Part shown: positions 26,411 through 35,167 of the stretch, in pieces
Position numbering within the stretch: the first letter of the stretch is position 1
Layout: each line of letters begins with the position of its first letter
Assembly (NCBI GenBank): GCA_017442735.1
Contig: JAFRZE010000043.1
Location: 1 to 57,527, forward strand
Direction: 5' to 3'
Length of the DNA stretch: 57,527 bases
Origin: Bacillota bacterium
GTDB taxonomy: Bacteria; Bacillota; Clostridia; Lachnospirales; Bianqueaceae
Notes under the pieces: generated by a model
The model's database searches: none
What the model saw: only the letters and a program-made list of their open reading frames with translations
What the model was told of the DNA's origin: nothing
Translations under genes and position numbers: made by a program

Positions 26411-27079
26411 ATGAAAGAGATCAGTGTTTTTGATGTGATCGGTCCGAATATGATCGGACCTTCCAGCTCCCATACGGCCGGCGCGCTTCGGATCGCCCTG
26501 ATGGCGAGCAAGATGTGTCAGGGGCCGATCAAAAAGGTCGAGTTCATCCTGTACGGATCCTTTGCGAGGACCTACCAGGGGCACGGTACGGACCGGGCCC
26601 TTCTTGGCGGTATGATGGGATTCGATACCGAAGACAGACGGATCCGCGACAGCTTTCGTCTGGCGGAAGAAGCCGGGATCGAATATAAATTCACACTGAA
26701 TACGACAGACCAGGATGTTCATCCCAATACCGTCGAGATCATCGCGGAAGATGTGAACGGACATGTGACGGATGTGGTCGGTGAATCGATCGGCGGCGGC
26801 AACGCGCGGCTGAGAAGGATCGACGGTGTATATGTGGATATCGCCGGAGAACTGGAGACGGTGGTCGTGCGGCAGCAGGATATTCCGGGCGTCATCGCAC
26901 ATATTACACAGGTACTGTATGAACACAGGATCAATATCGCTTATTTGAACGCATACCGTGAGAATAAACATGAACACGCCTACTCGGTGATCGAAGCGGA
27001 TGGGGATATCCCGGACGCGCTGATCGAGCAGCTGCGAAAGATCCCTGCCGTCGAACAGGTCAACCTGATTCGTCTGTAA
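26411..27079 (+). CDS. sdaAB: L-serine dehydratase, beta subunit (iron-sulfur type)
   Basis: A 222-residue subunit of the oxygen-sensitive [4Fe-4S] L-serine dehydratase, which converts serine to pyruvate and ammonia. The N-terminal domain has FDVIGPNMIGPSSSHTAGA, the serine-binding signature; the C-terminal ACT domain (about residues 150-222, beginning VVVRQQDIPGVIAHI) is the usual regulatory module. It sits six bases after the dehydrogenase and 13 bases before the alpha subunit gene. No strong ribosome site is visible, so translation may depend on coupling. Confidence 0.96.
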   Translation: MKEISVFDVIGPNMIGPSSSHTAGALRIALMASKMCQGPIKKVEFILYGSFARTYQGHGTDRALLGGMMGFDTEDRRIRDSFRLAEEAGIEYKFTLNTTDQDVHPNTVEIIAEDVNGHVTDVVGESIGGGNARLRRIDGVYVDIAGELETVVVRQQDIPGVIAHITQVLYEHRINIAYLNAYRENKHEHAYSVIEADGDIPDALIEQLRKIPAVEQVNLIRL

Positions 27080-27092
27080 GGAGGTGAGCGGT

Positions 27093-27977
27093 ATGAACTT
27101 TTCAAAAGGGAAAGAACTTCTCACTCTTTGTGAAAGCGAACAGATCCGGATCTCGGAAGCGATGATCCGGCGGGAAGTACAGTATTTTGAGGGGACGAGA
27201 GAAGAGATCCTTGCCCGGATGGCTCATTCCTGGAAGATCATGAAGGAATCCGTGGAGGAAGGGCAGCAGGAAGGGAACCGTTCGATGGGTGGCCTGATCG
27301 GAGGCGAAGGTCATAAGGTGTCCGCAAGGCGCGACAAGGGGAATTCACTGGTCGGACCGGTCATTTCCAAAGCCATGGCCTACGCGATGGGCGTGTTGGA
27401 AGTGAACGCGTCCATGGGCTTGATCGTGGCGGCGCCAACGGCCGGAAGTTCCGGTGTTATCCCGGGTGTTTTCTGTGCGCTGCAGGAGGAATTCGGATTT
27501 TCAGACGAGCAGATGATCGAAGCGCTCTTCACGACCGGCGCGATCGGATATCTGATCACGCGCAACGCAACCGTAGCCGGCGCGGAAGGCGGATGTCAGG
27601 CGGAGATCGGCGCGGCAGCCGCGATGGCTGCCGGCGCCGCTGTGGAATTGTTCGGCGGCTCGCCCGCACAGGTGCTTTCAGCAGCCAGTTCCGTTCTCGG
27701 AACAATGCTCGGTCTGGTATGTGATCCCATCGGAGGACTGGTGGAGGCGCCCTGTCAGAAGCGAAACGCTGTCGGTGCTTCCAACGCGCTGGTCTGTGCG
27801 GAAATGACCTTGGCAGGGGTAGATAATCTGATCCCCTTTGATGAGATGGTGGACGTCATGTACAAGGTCGGCCGGTCTCTTCCCTACGAGCTTCGGGAAA
27901 CGGCTCTTGGCGGGATCGCGGCCTCTCCGACGGCATGTCAGCTTTGCAGTCTGTCCGGTGAATGCACAAGATTGTGA
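27093..27977 (+). CDS. sdaAA: L-serine dehydratase, alpha subunit (iron-sulfur type)
   Basis: A 294-residue catalytic subunit. Cluster-binding cysteines are expected in VCDPIGGLVEAPCQKRN and in the C-terminal CQLCSLSGEC; GSSGVIPGVFCAL and AGAEGGCQAEIG are family blocks. AAGGAGG lies eight bases before the ATG at 27093; a GTG three codons upstream overlaps the ribosome site and is less likely. It forms the SdaA heterodimer with the preceding gene and ends at a strong terminator. Confidence 0.96.
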   Translation: MNFSKGKELLTLCESEQIRISEAMIRREVQYFEGTREEILARMAHSWKIMKESVEEGQQEGNRSMGGLIGGEGHKVSARRDKGNSLVGPVISKAMAYAMGVLEVNASMGLIVAAPTAGSSGVIPGVFCALQEEFGFSDEQMIEALFTTGAIGYLITRNATVAGAEGGCQAEIGAAAAMAAGAAVELFGGSPAQVLSAASSVLGTMLGLVCDPIGGLVEAPCQKRNAVGASNALVCAEMTLAGVDNLIPFDEMVDVMYKVGRSLPYELRETALGGIAASPTACQLCSLSGECTRL

Positions 27978-27992
27978 AAAAAGTGAACAAAA

Positions 27993-28046
27993 ACAACCTG
28001 TAGGGGTAGTAGCCTAAGGCTAACCACTACAGGTTGTGGTTTTTTT
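27993..28046 (+). terminator. Terminator of the sda operon
   Basis: ACAACCTGTAG pairs with CTACAGGTTGT, with an inner AGCC/GGCT stem, then a run of seven T. Confidence 0.9.
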
Positions 28047-28067
28047 AAAAAAATCTCGTTTCTTCTC

Positions 28068-28096
28068 TTGACGAAAAGGCAGGTTATTGATATAAT
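28068..28096 (+). promoter_or_regulatory. Near-consensus promoter of an orphan RNA
   Basis: TTGACG, exactly 17 bases and TATAAT, directly after the sda terminator. No protein gene lies downstream on this strand before the next terminator. Confidence 0.8.
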
Positions 28097-28102
28097 CTTT
28101 CT

Positions 28103-28261
28103 GTCTTCTGAATCGCAGACTTCCACTGCGAACGGGGTCAGGGGACGAGGTGACAATTTCGATATATATCGCCAGTCGGAGCGACGCTCTGACTTGTCAA
28201 ACGGGATACGAAAAACAGCGGCATGCCTACCTTCCAGGGCAAACCGCTGTTTTTCTTTTTT
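28103..28261 (+). ncRNA. Candidate orphan structured RNA (about 160 nt)
   Basis: The segment has its own promoter and ends in a strong terminator: AAAAACAGCGG pairs with CCGCTGTTTTT, then TCTTTTTT. Between them are local hairpins CGCAG/CTGCG (about 28116-28132), a three-way junction closed by TGACAA/TTGTCA that encloses CGATAT/ATATCG and GTCGGAGC/GCTCTGAC, and a terminal-stem inner pair TGCC/GGCA. The only overlapping reading frame (75 codons) has no ribosome site or recognisable protein. The GACGAGGTG stretch faintly recalls the glmS ribozyme core, but the AGCGCC cleavage site and a glmS gene are absent. It converges on the serpin gene. Class unknown. Confidence 0.6.
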
Positions 28262-28316
28262 CAGGAGACGAAACACATCAGAAGAGAGGGGATGATGTCA
28301 GTTTATGATAGGTCGA

Positions 28317-29705
28317 TCAGGGAAGATTCCGGACGATCCCCGCGAATAGGATCGATCCGTCGCGGCCGGCAATGATGAACAGGAACGGACGATCGACGGT
28401 GAAATCGATCTCATCTTCCGGCAGCGCAGCGCCTTCTGCCATAGCCAGCTCCGTATAGGCCGCGCCGACGACGCCTTCCTCATTGATCTTGACGGTAGCC
28501 GCGTGCTCGGCCTTGCTCACATAGATATCCTCGATTTTGGTCGTCAGCGGCGAAAAATCGGCAAGACCCGGAACAAACGCGTCCGTGATCCCCATTTCTT
28601 TCAGGTTTTCACGAAGATCCATCTTCGCGGCAATATCAAATTTCGGAATGGAAAGATGCACCAGCGGCACATACCAGTCATCATCGTTTCCTCCCAGGAT
28701 CGCGGTGAAGATCTCCGGATCCTGCAAGAGCTGATCGACATCGATCCCATCTGACGGGAGGAAGAAATACATCGCGCCGCTGTCCATCAGATCAAGACCG
28801 ACGGAAGTGAACTGATCAGCTCGGTGAACGCGCATGGTATCCGCTTTATGCATCATATCGACGGTCGTATCGCCTTCCAAGCCGTGGAAAACCTGCTGAT
28901 CGGTAGCGCTCGCCCAGAAGTTGTCTGTCCAGGCAGCCTTATAATAGAGAGTGGAGACGAGCGCCAGCACGGTATCGGCATCCAGTTTCAGATCCTTGAC
29001 ATAGTCTTCCAGGAGATGGCAGGTAGCTTCGTTCGTCCAGTCCTGCAGTGCCCGGTCCATGTCTTCTGAACCCGGCTCGCCGCGGAAAGAACTGGCATAA
29101 TACTGATCCGCGAGAAGCTGCAGCGTTTTTTCATTATATATATCGCTGTCTCTCAGCCAGAGTGAGTTGGCAAGCAGGCACTGAAGAACAGGGGTGTCCA
29201 CATAGTTTCCGTCCCACAGGACGCCGATTTGTTTCCGGAGACTCAGGATGTCCGATACGTTCAATACGTCGAGGATCTGCTGCCTGGTACTTCCGTCAGA
29301 TACTTCCGCCAGCATGGAAAGCGCGATATAGATATTCAGCGGTGAGCAGACGGTGTTCTCCTTTTCATCCGCGAGCAGCTGCCGCATGATGGTCTGATAA
29401 CAGGCAGTCAGTTCCGGCTGAAGCTTTGCGGAAGCATCGGCCTTGTCCCGGTATTCGTCCCACCAGTTCCAATGGGCATCGCCTTCCATAAACTGACTGG
29501 CTGTCATGTCCTTTACCGCGGACGCCGGAAGTTTGGCTTGAACGGCTTTGACGCCTTCGGGATCAGCCGATGTTTTAACTGTCTTATTGCCCCGCAGGAT
29601 CAGGATCAGCCCAATCACACATACGAGAGCGACGGTGATCAGCACGCCCCAGATGAGCCACGGGTGATTTTTCTTATGGATCATTCCATTGTTTTGATAA
29701 CTCAT
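28317..29705 (-). CDS. Membrane-anchored serpin (serine/cysteine protease inhibitor)
   Basis: A 462-residue protein. Residues 1-17 are cytoplasmic and 18-38 (LIWGVLITVALVCVIGLILIL) form a signal anchor with no clear cleavage site. The serpin fold covers about 90-462: NTVCSPLNIYIALSMLAEVSDG, LANSLWLRD, STLYYKAAW and the C-terminal DRPFLFIIAGRDGSILFAG are characteristic. The reactive-centre hinge reads NEEGVVGAAYTELAMAEG; it has Val and Gly where inhibitory serpins usually have Thr and Ala, and a Tyr at P9. Counted from the hinge, P1 falls at Gly or Ala, which would suit elastase-like proteases. AAGGAAGG precedes the ATG. A likely role is defence against host or competitor proteases. Confidence 0.93.
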   Translation of the reverse strand: MSYQNNGMIHKKNHPWLIWGVLITVALVCVIGLILILRGNKTVKTSADPEGVKAVQAKLPASAVKDMTASQFMEGDAHWNWWDEYRDKADASAKLQPELTACYQTIMRQLLADEKENTVCSPLNIYIALSMLAEVSDGSTRQQILDVLNVSDILSLRKQIGVLWDGNYVDTPVLQCLLANSLWLRDSDIYNEKTLQLLADQYYASSFRGEPGSEDMDRALQDWTNEATCHLLEDYVKDLKLDADTVLALVSTLYYKAAWTDNFWASATDQQVFHGLEGDTTVDMMHKADTMRVHRADQFTSVGLDLMDSGAMYFFLPSDGIDVDQLLQDPEIFTAILGGNDDDWYVPLVHLSIPKFDIAAKMDLRENLKEMGITDAFVPGLADFSPLTTKIEDIYVSKAEHAATVKINEEGVVGAAYTELAMAEGAALPEDEIDFTVDRPFLFIIAGRDGSILFAGIVRNLP

Positions 29706-29812
29706 GATAAAAGTCCTTCCTTGAATTTCTGTGTTTGACTATATTCACGACATTCGTTTCAGAAGGTTTCAGAAAAACCGAGATTATCCAAAATAGATAA
29801 AGGAGATAGCCC

Positions 29813-29841
29813 CTCCCGGCAAAATGTCGGGAGTTTTTTTT
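29813..29841 (+). terminator. Orphan terminator-like hairpin
   Basis: CTCCCGGC and GTCGGGAG pair around a five-base loop, followed by eight T. It faces right in the divergent gap between the serpin and the transglutaminase-like gene, where no rightward gene precedes it. Either a short unseen RNA ends here or it insulates the next promoter. Confidence 0.6.
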
Positions 29842-29852
29842 CAGCGCCGCCC

Positions 29853-29882
29853 CTTGCAAGAAGATGCGGAAAAGTGAGATAA
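29853..29882 (+). promoter_or_regulatory. Promoter of the transglutaminase-glnN operon
   Basis: TTGCAA, 18 bases and GATAAT lie 60 bases before the ATG at 29943. Moderate match. Confidence 0.45.
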
Positions 29883-29942
29883 TAACATAACTGACATGAC
29901 CTTAGCGGTGCGCCGCCGAGATCATCCTGACGGGGGACAGAT

Positions 29943-31442
29943 ATGCGAAACGAAGATCTTCATCTGCTGGCAGTGGAACTGCCGGAGGATATTCTGAAAG
30001 CCAAGTGGTGCGGCGATTTCGCGCGCGCGAAACGGCTCATCGACCTGCGCGTCTCAGAAGAGCGGACGCCGGACTTTCTGAAAAAGAAACTGCTCATGGA
30101 GAAAGAGATCCTTGAGCGGCTGCCGATTTATTATGGCTATAGTATAGCGGAAGCCGTAGCGCTCGTACAGAAGGAGATACCGGATTTCACGCAGAAAGAA
30201 CTCGAGGATCTGATGGACAGCGGGACCACCGACTGGATCTATATGGACGGGAAGCCATGCCTGGCCAAACGTTTTTTTGAAACGCTGAAGGACGTCAATC
30301 CGAACATCGCGGCCAGGGTCGCCCGCGCCAGAGACGAGAGCATCGCCGAGAACCAGGCGCAGAACGCTGACTTCGAAGAAACACCGAACAGCCGCATGAA
30401 AAATGAATCCATGCGCCTGATTAAGGAACAGGGCAGCCTCAGCGATCAGATCCGCATCAGAGCCAGCCTGAAGATCCGGGATGAATATTTCCATCCCGGC
30501 AAAGTACTCGTTCATCTGCCGATCCCCAAACCACAGATCAACATGACGAATATTCGTATCCTGAACATTTCCCCGGCAGAAAGCGAAAACTGCAAGATCG
30601 TGATCGCCCCGGAAGGAGCCGGAGCGAGGACCGTCGCCTGGCAGGCGGAACTTACCGAGAATACCGAGTTCCGTGTGGAATATGAATATGTCAGTACGAT
30701 GACCTACCATGACCTGACCAAAACGCCTGAAGATATCGCACAGGGCTGGATCGATCGTCCTGCCGCGGAGGATCTGGCGGAAAAACTGCCCAGTATCCAC
30801 TTTACCAAGACCCTACGAGAACTCGCCGCGGAACTGATCCGCAAAGCGAGCGAGAAGGCAGGCCGTCAGCTGGATCCCACTGTCCCTGAGGATAAACTGG
30901 CGATCGCCCGCGCTTTTTACGATTACTGCACGGTGAATGTGGTCTACTCCTATACACGCTCGTATTTTACGATCGAACAGATCCCTGAATATGTCGCGCT
31001 CGGAAGACGCGGCGACTGCGGTACCATGGCGATCCTGTTCATCACGCTTTGCCGCTCGGCCGGGATCCCGGCCCGCTGGCAATCAGGTCTGTATGTGACG
31101 CCAGATTTTGAAGGAATGGCGGCGGAAGCCGGCATGCATGACTGGGCATTGTTTTATATAGAAGGATACGGATGGCTCTTTGCCGATCCGTCATTTGGCG
31201 GAAGTGCCTTCCGGGCCGGAAACTATGACCGGTGGAATTATTACTTCGGGAATCTGGATACGTTCCGTATGGCGGCGAACAGCGAATTCCAGGCGGAATT
31301 CATCCCGCCCAAACAGCATTCCCATAACGATCCGACCGATTCGCAGGCCGGAGAAGCGGAATATGAAGATGGACCGCTTTTCAGCGAGCATCTGATCCGA
31401 AAACAGGAAGTACTCCGTCACGAACGCATAGAAAGAGGCTAA
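29943..31442 (+). CDS. Transglutaminase-like cysteine hydrolase domain protein
   Basis: A 499-residue cytoplasmic protein. The C-terminal part carries a transglutaminase-like fold: Cys in [17 protein letters not shown], His in [14 protein letters not shown] and Asp in LFADPSFGG form the Cys-His-Asp triad. An N-terminal helical region of about 150 residues and a middle beta-sandwich-like stretch (residues 160-250) precede it. Bacterial proteins of this type act as peptidases or amidases rather than cross-linkers. GGGGGACAGAT stands before the ATG. It lies four bases before glnN, so the two are co-transcribed; a link to glutamine or peptide nitrogen is only inferred. Confidence 0.85.
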   Translation: MRNEDLHLLAVELPEDILKAKWCGDFARAKRLIDLRVSEERTPDFLKKKLLMEKEILERLPIYYGYSIAEAVALVQKEIPDFTQKELEDLMDSGTTDWIYMDGKPCLAKRFFETLKDVNPNIAARVARARDESIAENQAQNADFEETPNSRMKNESMRLIKEQGSLSDQIRIRASLKIRDEYFHPGKVLVHLPIPKPQINMTNIRILNISPAESENCKIVIAPEGAGARTVAWQAELTENTEFRVEYEYVSTMTYHDLTKTPEDIAQGWIDRPAAEDLAEKLPSIHFTKTLRELAAELIRKASEKAGRQLDPTVPEDKLAIARAFYDYCTVNVVYSYTRSYFTIEQIPEYVALGRRGDCGTMAILFITLCRSAGIPARWQSGLYVTPDFEGMAAEAGMHDWALFYIEGYGWLFADPSFGGSAFRAGNYDRWNYYFGNLDTFRMAANSEFQAEFIPPKQHSHNDPTDSQAGEAEYEDGPLFSEHLIRKQEVLRHERIERG

Positions 31443-31446
31443 TCAA

Positions 31447-33579
31447 ATGGAAACCAAAACTGATCTTTCCCGCCGGATCCCCGAAATGTTCGGCAGTATG
31501 GTATTCGGCGAAGAGGCGATGAAAAACCGTCTGCCGGCCGATGTATACCAGATCCTGAAACGCACGATGGAAAACGGCCGAAGACTGGATCCCGAGATAG
31601 CGGACATCGTCGCGACTGCCATGAAGGACTGGGCGATCGAGAAAGGCGCTACCCATTTCACGCACTGGTTCCAGCCAATGACCGGCATCACGGCTGAAAA
31701 GCATGACAGCTTTATCCACCCGGTCGAAGGCGGCAGGATCATCATGGAATTCTCCGGCAAAGAGCTCGTCAAGGGTGAGCCGGACGCTTCCAGCCTTCCG
31801 AGCGGCGGGATCCGCTCGACCTTTGAGGCCAGAGGCTATACCGCCTGGGATCCTTCCGCCTATGCGTTTTTAAAGGATAACACGCTGTGCATCCCGACCG
31901 TGTTCTTCTCCTTCGGAGGCGCGGCACTGGATAAGAAGACCCCGCTGCTTCGTTCGGTAGAGGCGATCAACCGTCAGGCGCTTCGGATCCTGAAGATCTT
32001 CGGCAACGAGACGGCCCAGCGGGTGAACGTAACTGTCGGCGCGGAGCAGGAGTATTTCCTGATCAGCCGGAAGAAATATTATATGCGGCCGGATCTGGTG
32101 ATCTGCGGCCGGACGCTCTTCGGCGCGAAACCGCCGAAAGGGCAGGAGATGGAAGATCACTACTTTGGCACGATCAAGCCGAAAGTAGCCGCTTTCATGG
32201 CGGATCTGGATGAAGAACTCTGGAAACTTGGCATTCTTGCCAAGACCGAGCATAACGAAGCCGCTCCCGCGCAGCATGAACTGGCGCCTGTATTTACCAA
32301 TGTCAACAGCGCGACCGACCAGAATCAGCTGACGATGGAGATCATGAAAAAGGTCGCAAGAAGACATGACTTAGCCTGTCTGCTCCATGAAAAACCGTTT
32401 GCCGGTGTCAACGGATCCGGTAAACACAACAACTGGTCCCTTTCCACCGATACCGGCATCAATCTGCTGGAACCCGGCGATTCGCCGCAGGAGAACGCGC
32501 AGTTTCTGCTGTTCCTTGCTGCGGTGATCCAGGCGGTCGATGATTACCAGGATCTGCTCCGGGTGTCGGTCGCCGGTGCCGGCAATGACCACCGTCTGGG
32601 AGGCAATGAAGCGCCTCCGGCGATCGTTTCGATGTTCCTCGGCGAAGAGCTGACCGGAATCCTCGATACGATCGAAAAAGGCGAAGACTATCAGAAACAT
32701 GACCGCAAGATGATGCGGGTCGGCGTACACATCCTTCCGCGTTTCGCGCAGGATACGACCGACCGTAACCGTACATCGCCCTTTGCCTTCACGGGCAACA
32801 AGTTCGAGTTCCGTATGCCCGGCGCGGGGCAGTCGATCGCCGGTCCGAACGTCATCCTGAATACAGCGGTTGCTGAGTCGCTGAGCCGGTTCGCGGATCA
32901 GCTGGGCGAGGCGCTGGCGGAAGGAAAGAATCTGGAAGACGCGCTGGACGATCTGATCCGTCAGGTCATTCGCGATCATAAGAGGATCCTTTTCAACGGC
33001 AATAACTATTCGGAAGAATGGCGCGAAGAAGCCGGACGCCGCGGCCTGGCGGATCTGCCGACGACCGCGGACGCCATGGAGGCTTATCTGGCGCCGAAGA
33101 ATGTCGCCCTGTTTGCCAAACATGGCATCTTCAGTGAAGTCGAACTCCATTCCCGCTATGAGATCTCACTGGAAAGCTATGTCAAGACGATCAACATGGA
33201 AGCCAGTACTATGCTGGATATGGCCTACAAGGAGATCCTGCCGGCGGTCACAAGGTATGTGAATGAACTGTGCCAGACGGTCCTTCATAAACAGGCAGTC
33301 GGCCTCGGCGCGGGCGGCGCGATCCGGTTCCACGAACAGGCGCAGGCCGCAGAGCTTTCCGAAGAATCCGAAAACTGTTATGAGGCGCTGAAAGAACTGG
33401 AAGATAATCTGAAGAAGGCCCAGTCGATCACGAATATCCGTGATAAGGCCATCTTCTTTAAAGAGAAGATCAATCCTGTGATGGACAAGGTCCGGATCTA
33501 CGCGGATGAGTGCGAACGTCTGACTGCGGAAGACCTCTGGCCCTATCCGACCTACAGTAAACTGCTTTTCTACGTATAA
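31447..33579 (+). CDS. glnN: Glutamine synthetase type III
   Basis: A 710-residue GSIII enzyme that makes glutamine from glutamate, ammonia and ATP; the length fits the 700-residue dodecameric class. Diagnostic segments are [12 protein letters not shown] near residue 60, [34 protein letters not shown] (ATP/glutamate site) and [14 protein letters not shown]. The start ATG has AGGCTAATCAA upstream, a weak site, so coupling to the preceding gene four bases away is likely. It is common in Bacteroides and anaerobic Firmicutes, often induced by nitrogen limitation; no nitrogen-control operator was recognised. Confidence 0.97.
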   Translation: METKTDLSRRIPEMFGSMVFGEEAMKNRLPADVYQILKRTMENGRRLDPEIADIVATAMKDWAIEKGATHFTHWFQPMTGITAEKHDSFIHPVEGGRIIMEFSGKELVKGEPDASSLPSGGIRSTFEARGYTAWDPSAYAFLKDNTLCIPTVFFSFGGAALDKKTPLLRSVEAINRQALRILKIFGNETAQRVNVTVGAEQEYFLISRKKYYMRPDLVICGRTLFGAKPPKGQEMEDHYFGTIKPKVAAFMADLDEELWKLGILAKTEHNEAAPAQHELAPVFTNVNSATDQNQLTMEIMKKVARRHDLACLLHEKPFAGVNGSGKHNNWSLSTDTGINLLEPGDSPQENAQFLLFLAAVIQAVDDYQDLLRVSVAGAGNDHRLGGNEAPPAIVSMFLGEELTGILDTIEKGEDYQKHDRKMMRVGVHILPRFAQDTTDRNRTSPFAFTGNKFEFRMPGAGQSIAGPNVILNTAVAESLSRFADQLGEALAEGKNLEDALDDLIRQVIRDHKRILFNGNNYSEEWREEAGRRGLADLPTTADAMEAYLAPKNVALFAKHGIFSEVELHSRYEISLESYVKTINMEASTMLDMAYKEILPAVTRYVNELCQTVLHKQAVGLGAGGAIRFHEQAQAAELSEESENCYEALKELEDNLKKAQSITNIRDKAIFFKEKINPVMDKVRIYADECERLTAEDLWPYPTYSKLLFYV

Positions 33580-33593
33580 GACAGGAGAATCCC

Positions 33594-34547
33594 ATGGATT
33601 TTACAGGCATTGCGACCGCGCTGTTCAAGCTTTTTGCTTTGCTGGTCATCGGTTTTGTCATCTTCCGGAAAAAGTGGATCGATGAGCGCTTTAACCGAGG
33701 CCTTTCCTGGCTGGTCGTCAATATCACGAACCCGGCCCTGATCCTGGGCTCGCTGGCTTCAGCAGGTGATATCCCGCAGCCGACCGTCGTGAAGATCATC
33801 ATTTTTGGCGTCTGTTATTATCTGATGCTACCGTTTCTGGCCAAACTGATCGTAGCGATCTGCCGGATCGAAAAGCCGAAACGCGGGACAGTGGAGATGC
33901 TGGCGATCTTTTCGAACACCGGATTTATGGCCATCCCGATCATGCAGACGCTGTACGGTGATATGTCGATCTTCGTGATCAACATCATGAACCTGCCGTT
34001 CAACTTCCTGGTATATACCTACGGCGTCTACCTGATCCAAAAGGACATCCGGACGGCAAAACATGAAGAGAGCGGCGAAAAGGGGAAACTGGACTGGAAG
34101 CTGTTCGTCACGCCGGGCATCATCGCTTCGATCATCGCGCTGATCCTTTATTTCTTCCATATTCAGCTGCCGCAGCCGCTGACAGCGACCTTTAAGTTTA
34201 TCGGTGATCCGACGCCTCCGCTGACCATGCTCCTTTTAGGCGCGGTGCTTGCGGAACAGCCCTTGAAAGGCGCTTTCTCCAACATGAAGCTGAACCTGGC
34301 CATGGTGATCAAGCTGTTTTTGATGCCGCTGATCGCGTTCGTCGCCGGACGACTCGTGTTTGAGGATCCGGTGATCCTCGGGATCACGGTACTGACCTTT
34401 GCCATGCCATGCGGATCGATGTGCGTCATGCTGGCCAAGAATTATCACGGCAATACAGAGACCGCGTCGAGCGGTGTGGTCTTTTCCACTATCCTGTCTT
34501 TGGTGACGATCCCGCTCGTATACTTTCTTCTGATGCAGGTGCTGTAA
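33594..34547 (+). CDS. AEC-family (auxin efflux carrier-like) transporter
   Basis: A 317-residue integral membrane protein with about ten hydrophobic spans in two repeats of five, separated by a charged cytoplasmic loop (QKDIRTAKHEESGEKGK, near residues 148-164). GLSWLVVNITNPALILGSLA and FAMPCGSMCVMLAKNY are typical AEC segments. Bacterial members export or import organic acids such as malate. CAGGAGAATCCC precedes the ATG; it follows glnN by 14 bases. The substrate is unknown. Confidence 0.9.
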   Translation: MDFTGIATALFKLFALLVIGFVIFRKKWIDERFNRGLSWLVVNITNPALILGSLASAGDIPQPTVVKIIIFGVCYYLMLPFLAKLIVAICRIEKPKRGTVEMLAIFSNTGFMAIPIMQTLYGDMSIFVINIMNLPFNFLVYTYGVYLIQKDIRTAKHEESGEKGKLDWKLFVTPGIIASIIALILYFFHIQLPQPLTATFKFIGDPTPPLTMLLLGAVLAEQPLKGAFSNMKLNLAMVIKLFLMPLIAFVAGRLVFEDPVILGITVLTFAMPCGSMCVMLAKNYHGNTETASSGVVFSTILSLVTIPLVYFLLMQVL

Positions 34548-34548
34548 A

Positions 34549-35028
34549 ATGAAACTGACGACAATGTGCTATATAGTGGGTCCGGACGGCGTTCTGATGC
34601 TGCACCGGGTCAGTAAGAAGGTCGATATCAACAAAGGGAAATGGATCGGGATCGGAGGTAAGTTCGAAAACGGCGAAAGCCCCAGGCAGTGCGTGATCCG
34701 CGAAATCCGGGAGGAGACCGGACTGATTGCGAAGGATGTGCGCCTGGCGGCATTCGTGACCTTCAATTTCCTGGATCCGGATCCGGAGCTTTCGGACTGG
34801 GACACCGAATATATGTTTGTCTTTGTCTGTGATGAGTTCGAAGGAGAAGTCGACTACAGCTGCAACGAAGGGAACCTGGCCTGGGTGCCGGAACAGGCGC
34901 TTCCGACGCTTCCCATGTGGGAAGGGGACGCGCTTTTCATGGCGCCGGTCCTTGGCGGCGCGTCGTTTTTCGCGATGAAACTGGTTTACCGCGGTGACGA
35001 GCTTGTAAGCTGGGAACTGGAGGCATGA
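34549..35028 (+). CDS. NUDIX hydrolase (8-oxo-dGTP diphosphatase-like)
   Basis: A 159-residue enzyme with a complete NUDIX box: GKFENGESPRQCVIREIREETGL follows GX5EX7REUXEEXGU, giving the metal-binding glutamates. The N-terminus MKLTTMCYIVGPDGVLMLHR matches the MutT-like subgroup that removes oxidised dGTP or other nucleoside diphosphate derivatives. It starts two bases after the AEC stop and ends the operon at a terminator. The substrate is inferred. Confidence 0.92.
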   Translation: MKLTTMCYIVGPDGVLMLHRVSKKVDINKGKWIGIGGKFENGESPRQCVIREIREETGLIAKDVRLAAFVTFNFLDPDPELSDWDTEYMFVFVCDEFEGEVDYSCNEGNLAWVPEQALPTLPMWEGDALFMAPVLGGASFFAMKLVYRGDELVSWELEA

Positions 35029-35101
35029 CAGAGCAATGGTCGGATATCCTTGAGCCTCCAGCCGACCTGCTTCGCAGGTTCGATAGATATCGCAATTAAA
35101 T

Positions 35102-35144
35102 AACCGCCTGTCGGGGCGTACATGTCCCGGCAGGCGGTTTTTCT
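35102..35144. terminator. Terminator of the glnN operon
   Basis: AACCGCCTG.CGGG pairs with CCCG.CAGGCGGTT, followed by TTTCTG. The A-rich left side may also stop the leftward IS3-like gene. Confidence 0.85.
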
Positions 35145-35167
35145 GTGCGGTGATCGTGTGATGTGTG

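Noticed and set aside
25187-27124. Leftward open frame of 645 codons
   Set aside because: It lies antisense to the Gfo/Idh and sdaAB genes, both with clear family motifs and ribosome sites. Its sequence is His/Asp/Arg-rich as in typical shadow frames, with no ribosome site or recognisable domain.
28103-28261. glmS ribozyme
   Set aside because: Only the GACGAGGTG stretch is similar. The AGCGCC cleavage site, the conserved CGGCGGAUG segment and a downstream glmS gene are missing, and the RNA ends in a terminator.
28068-28295. 75-codon frame across the candidate RNA
   Set aside because: Begins in the -35 box and crosses the terminator, has no ribosome site, and the product has no recognisable features.
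19929-29705. Clostripain and serpin as a protease-inhibitor self-protection pair
   Set aside because: C11 proteases cleave after Arg or Lys, while the predicted P1 of the serpin is Gly or Ala. The genes are 4 kb apart and in different transcripts.
35036-35095. tRNA-like sequence with GGTTCGATA
   Set aside because: No acceptor stem, D-arm or anticodon stem of proper size can be drawn; the segment forms simple hairpins between the NUDIX stop and its terminator.
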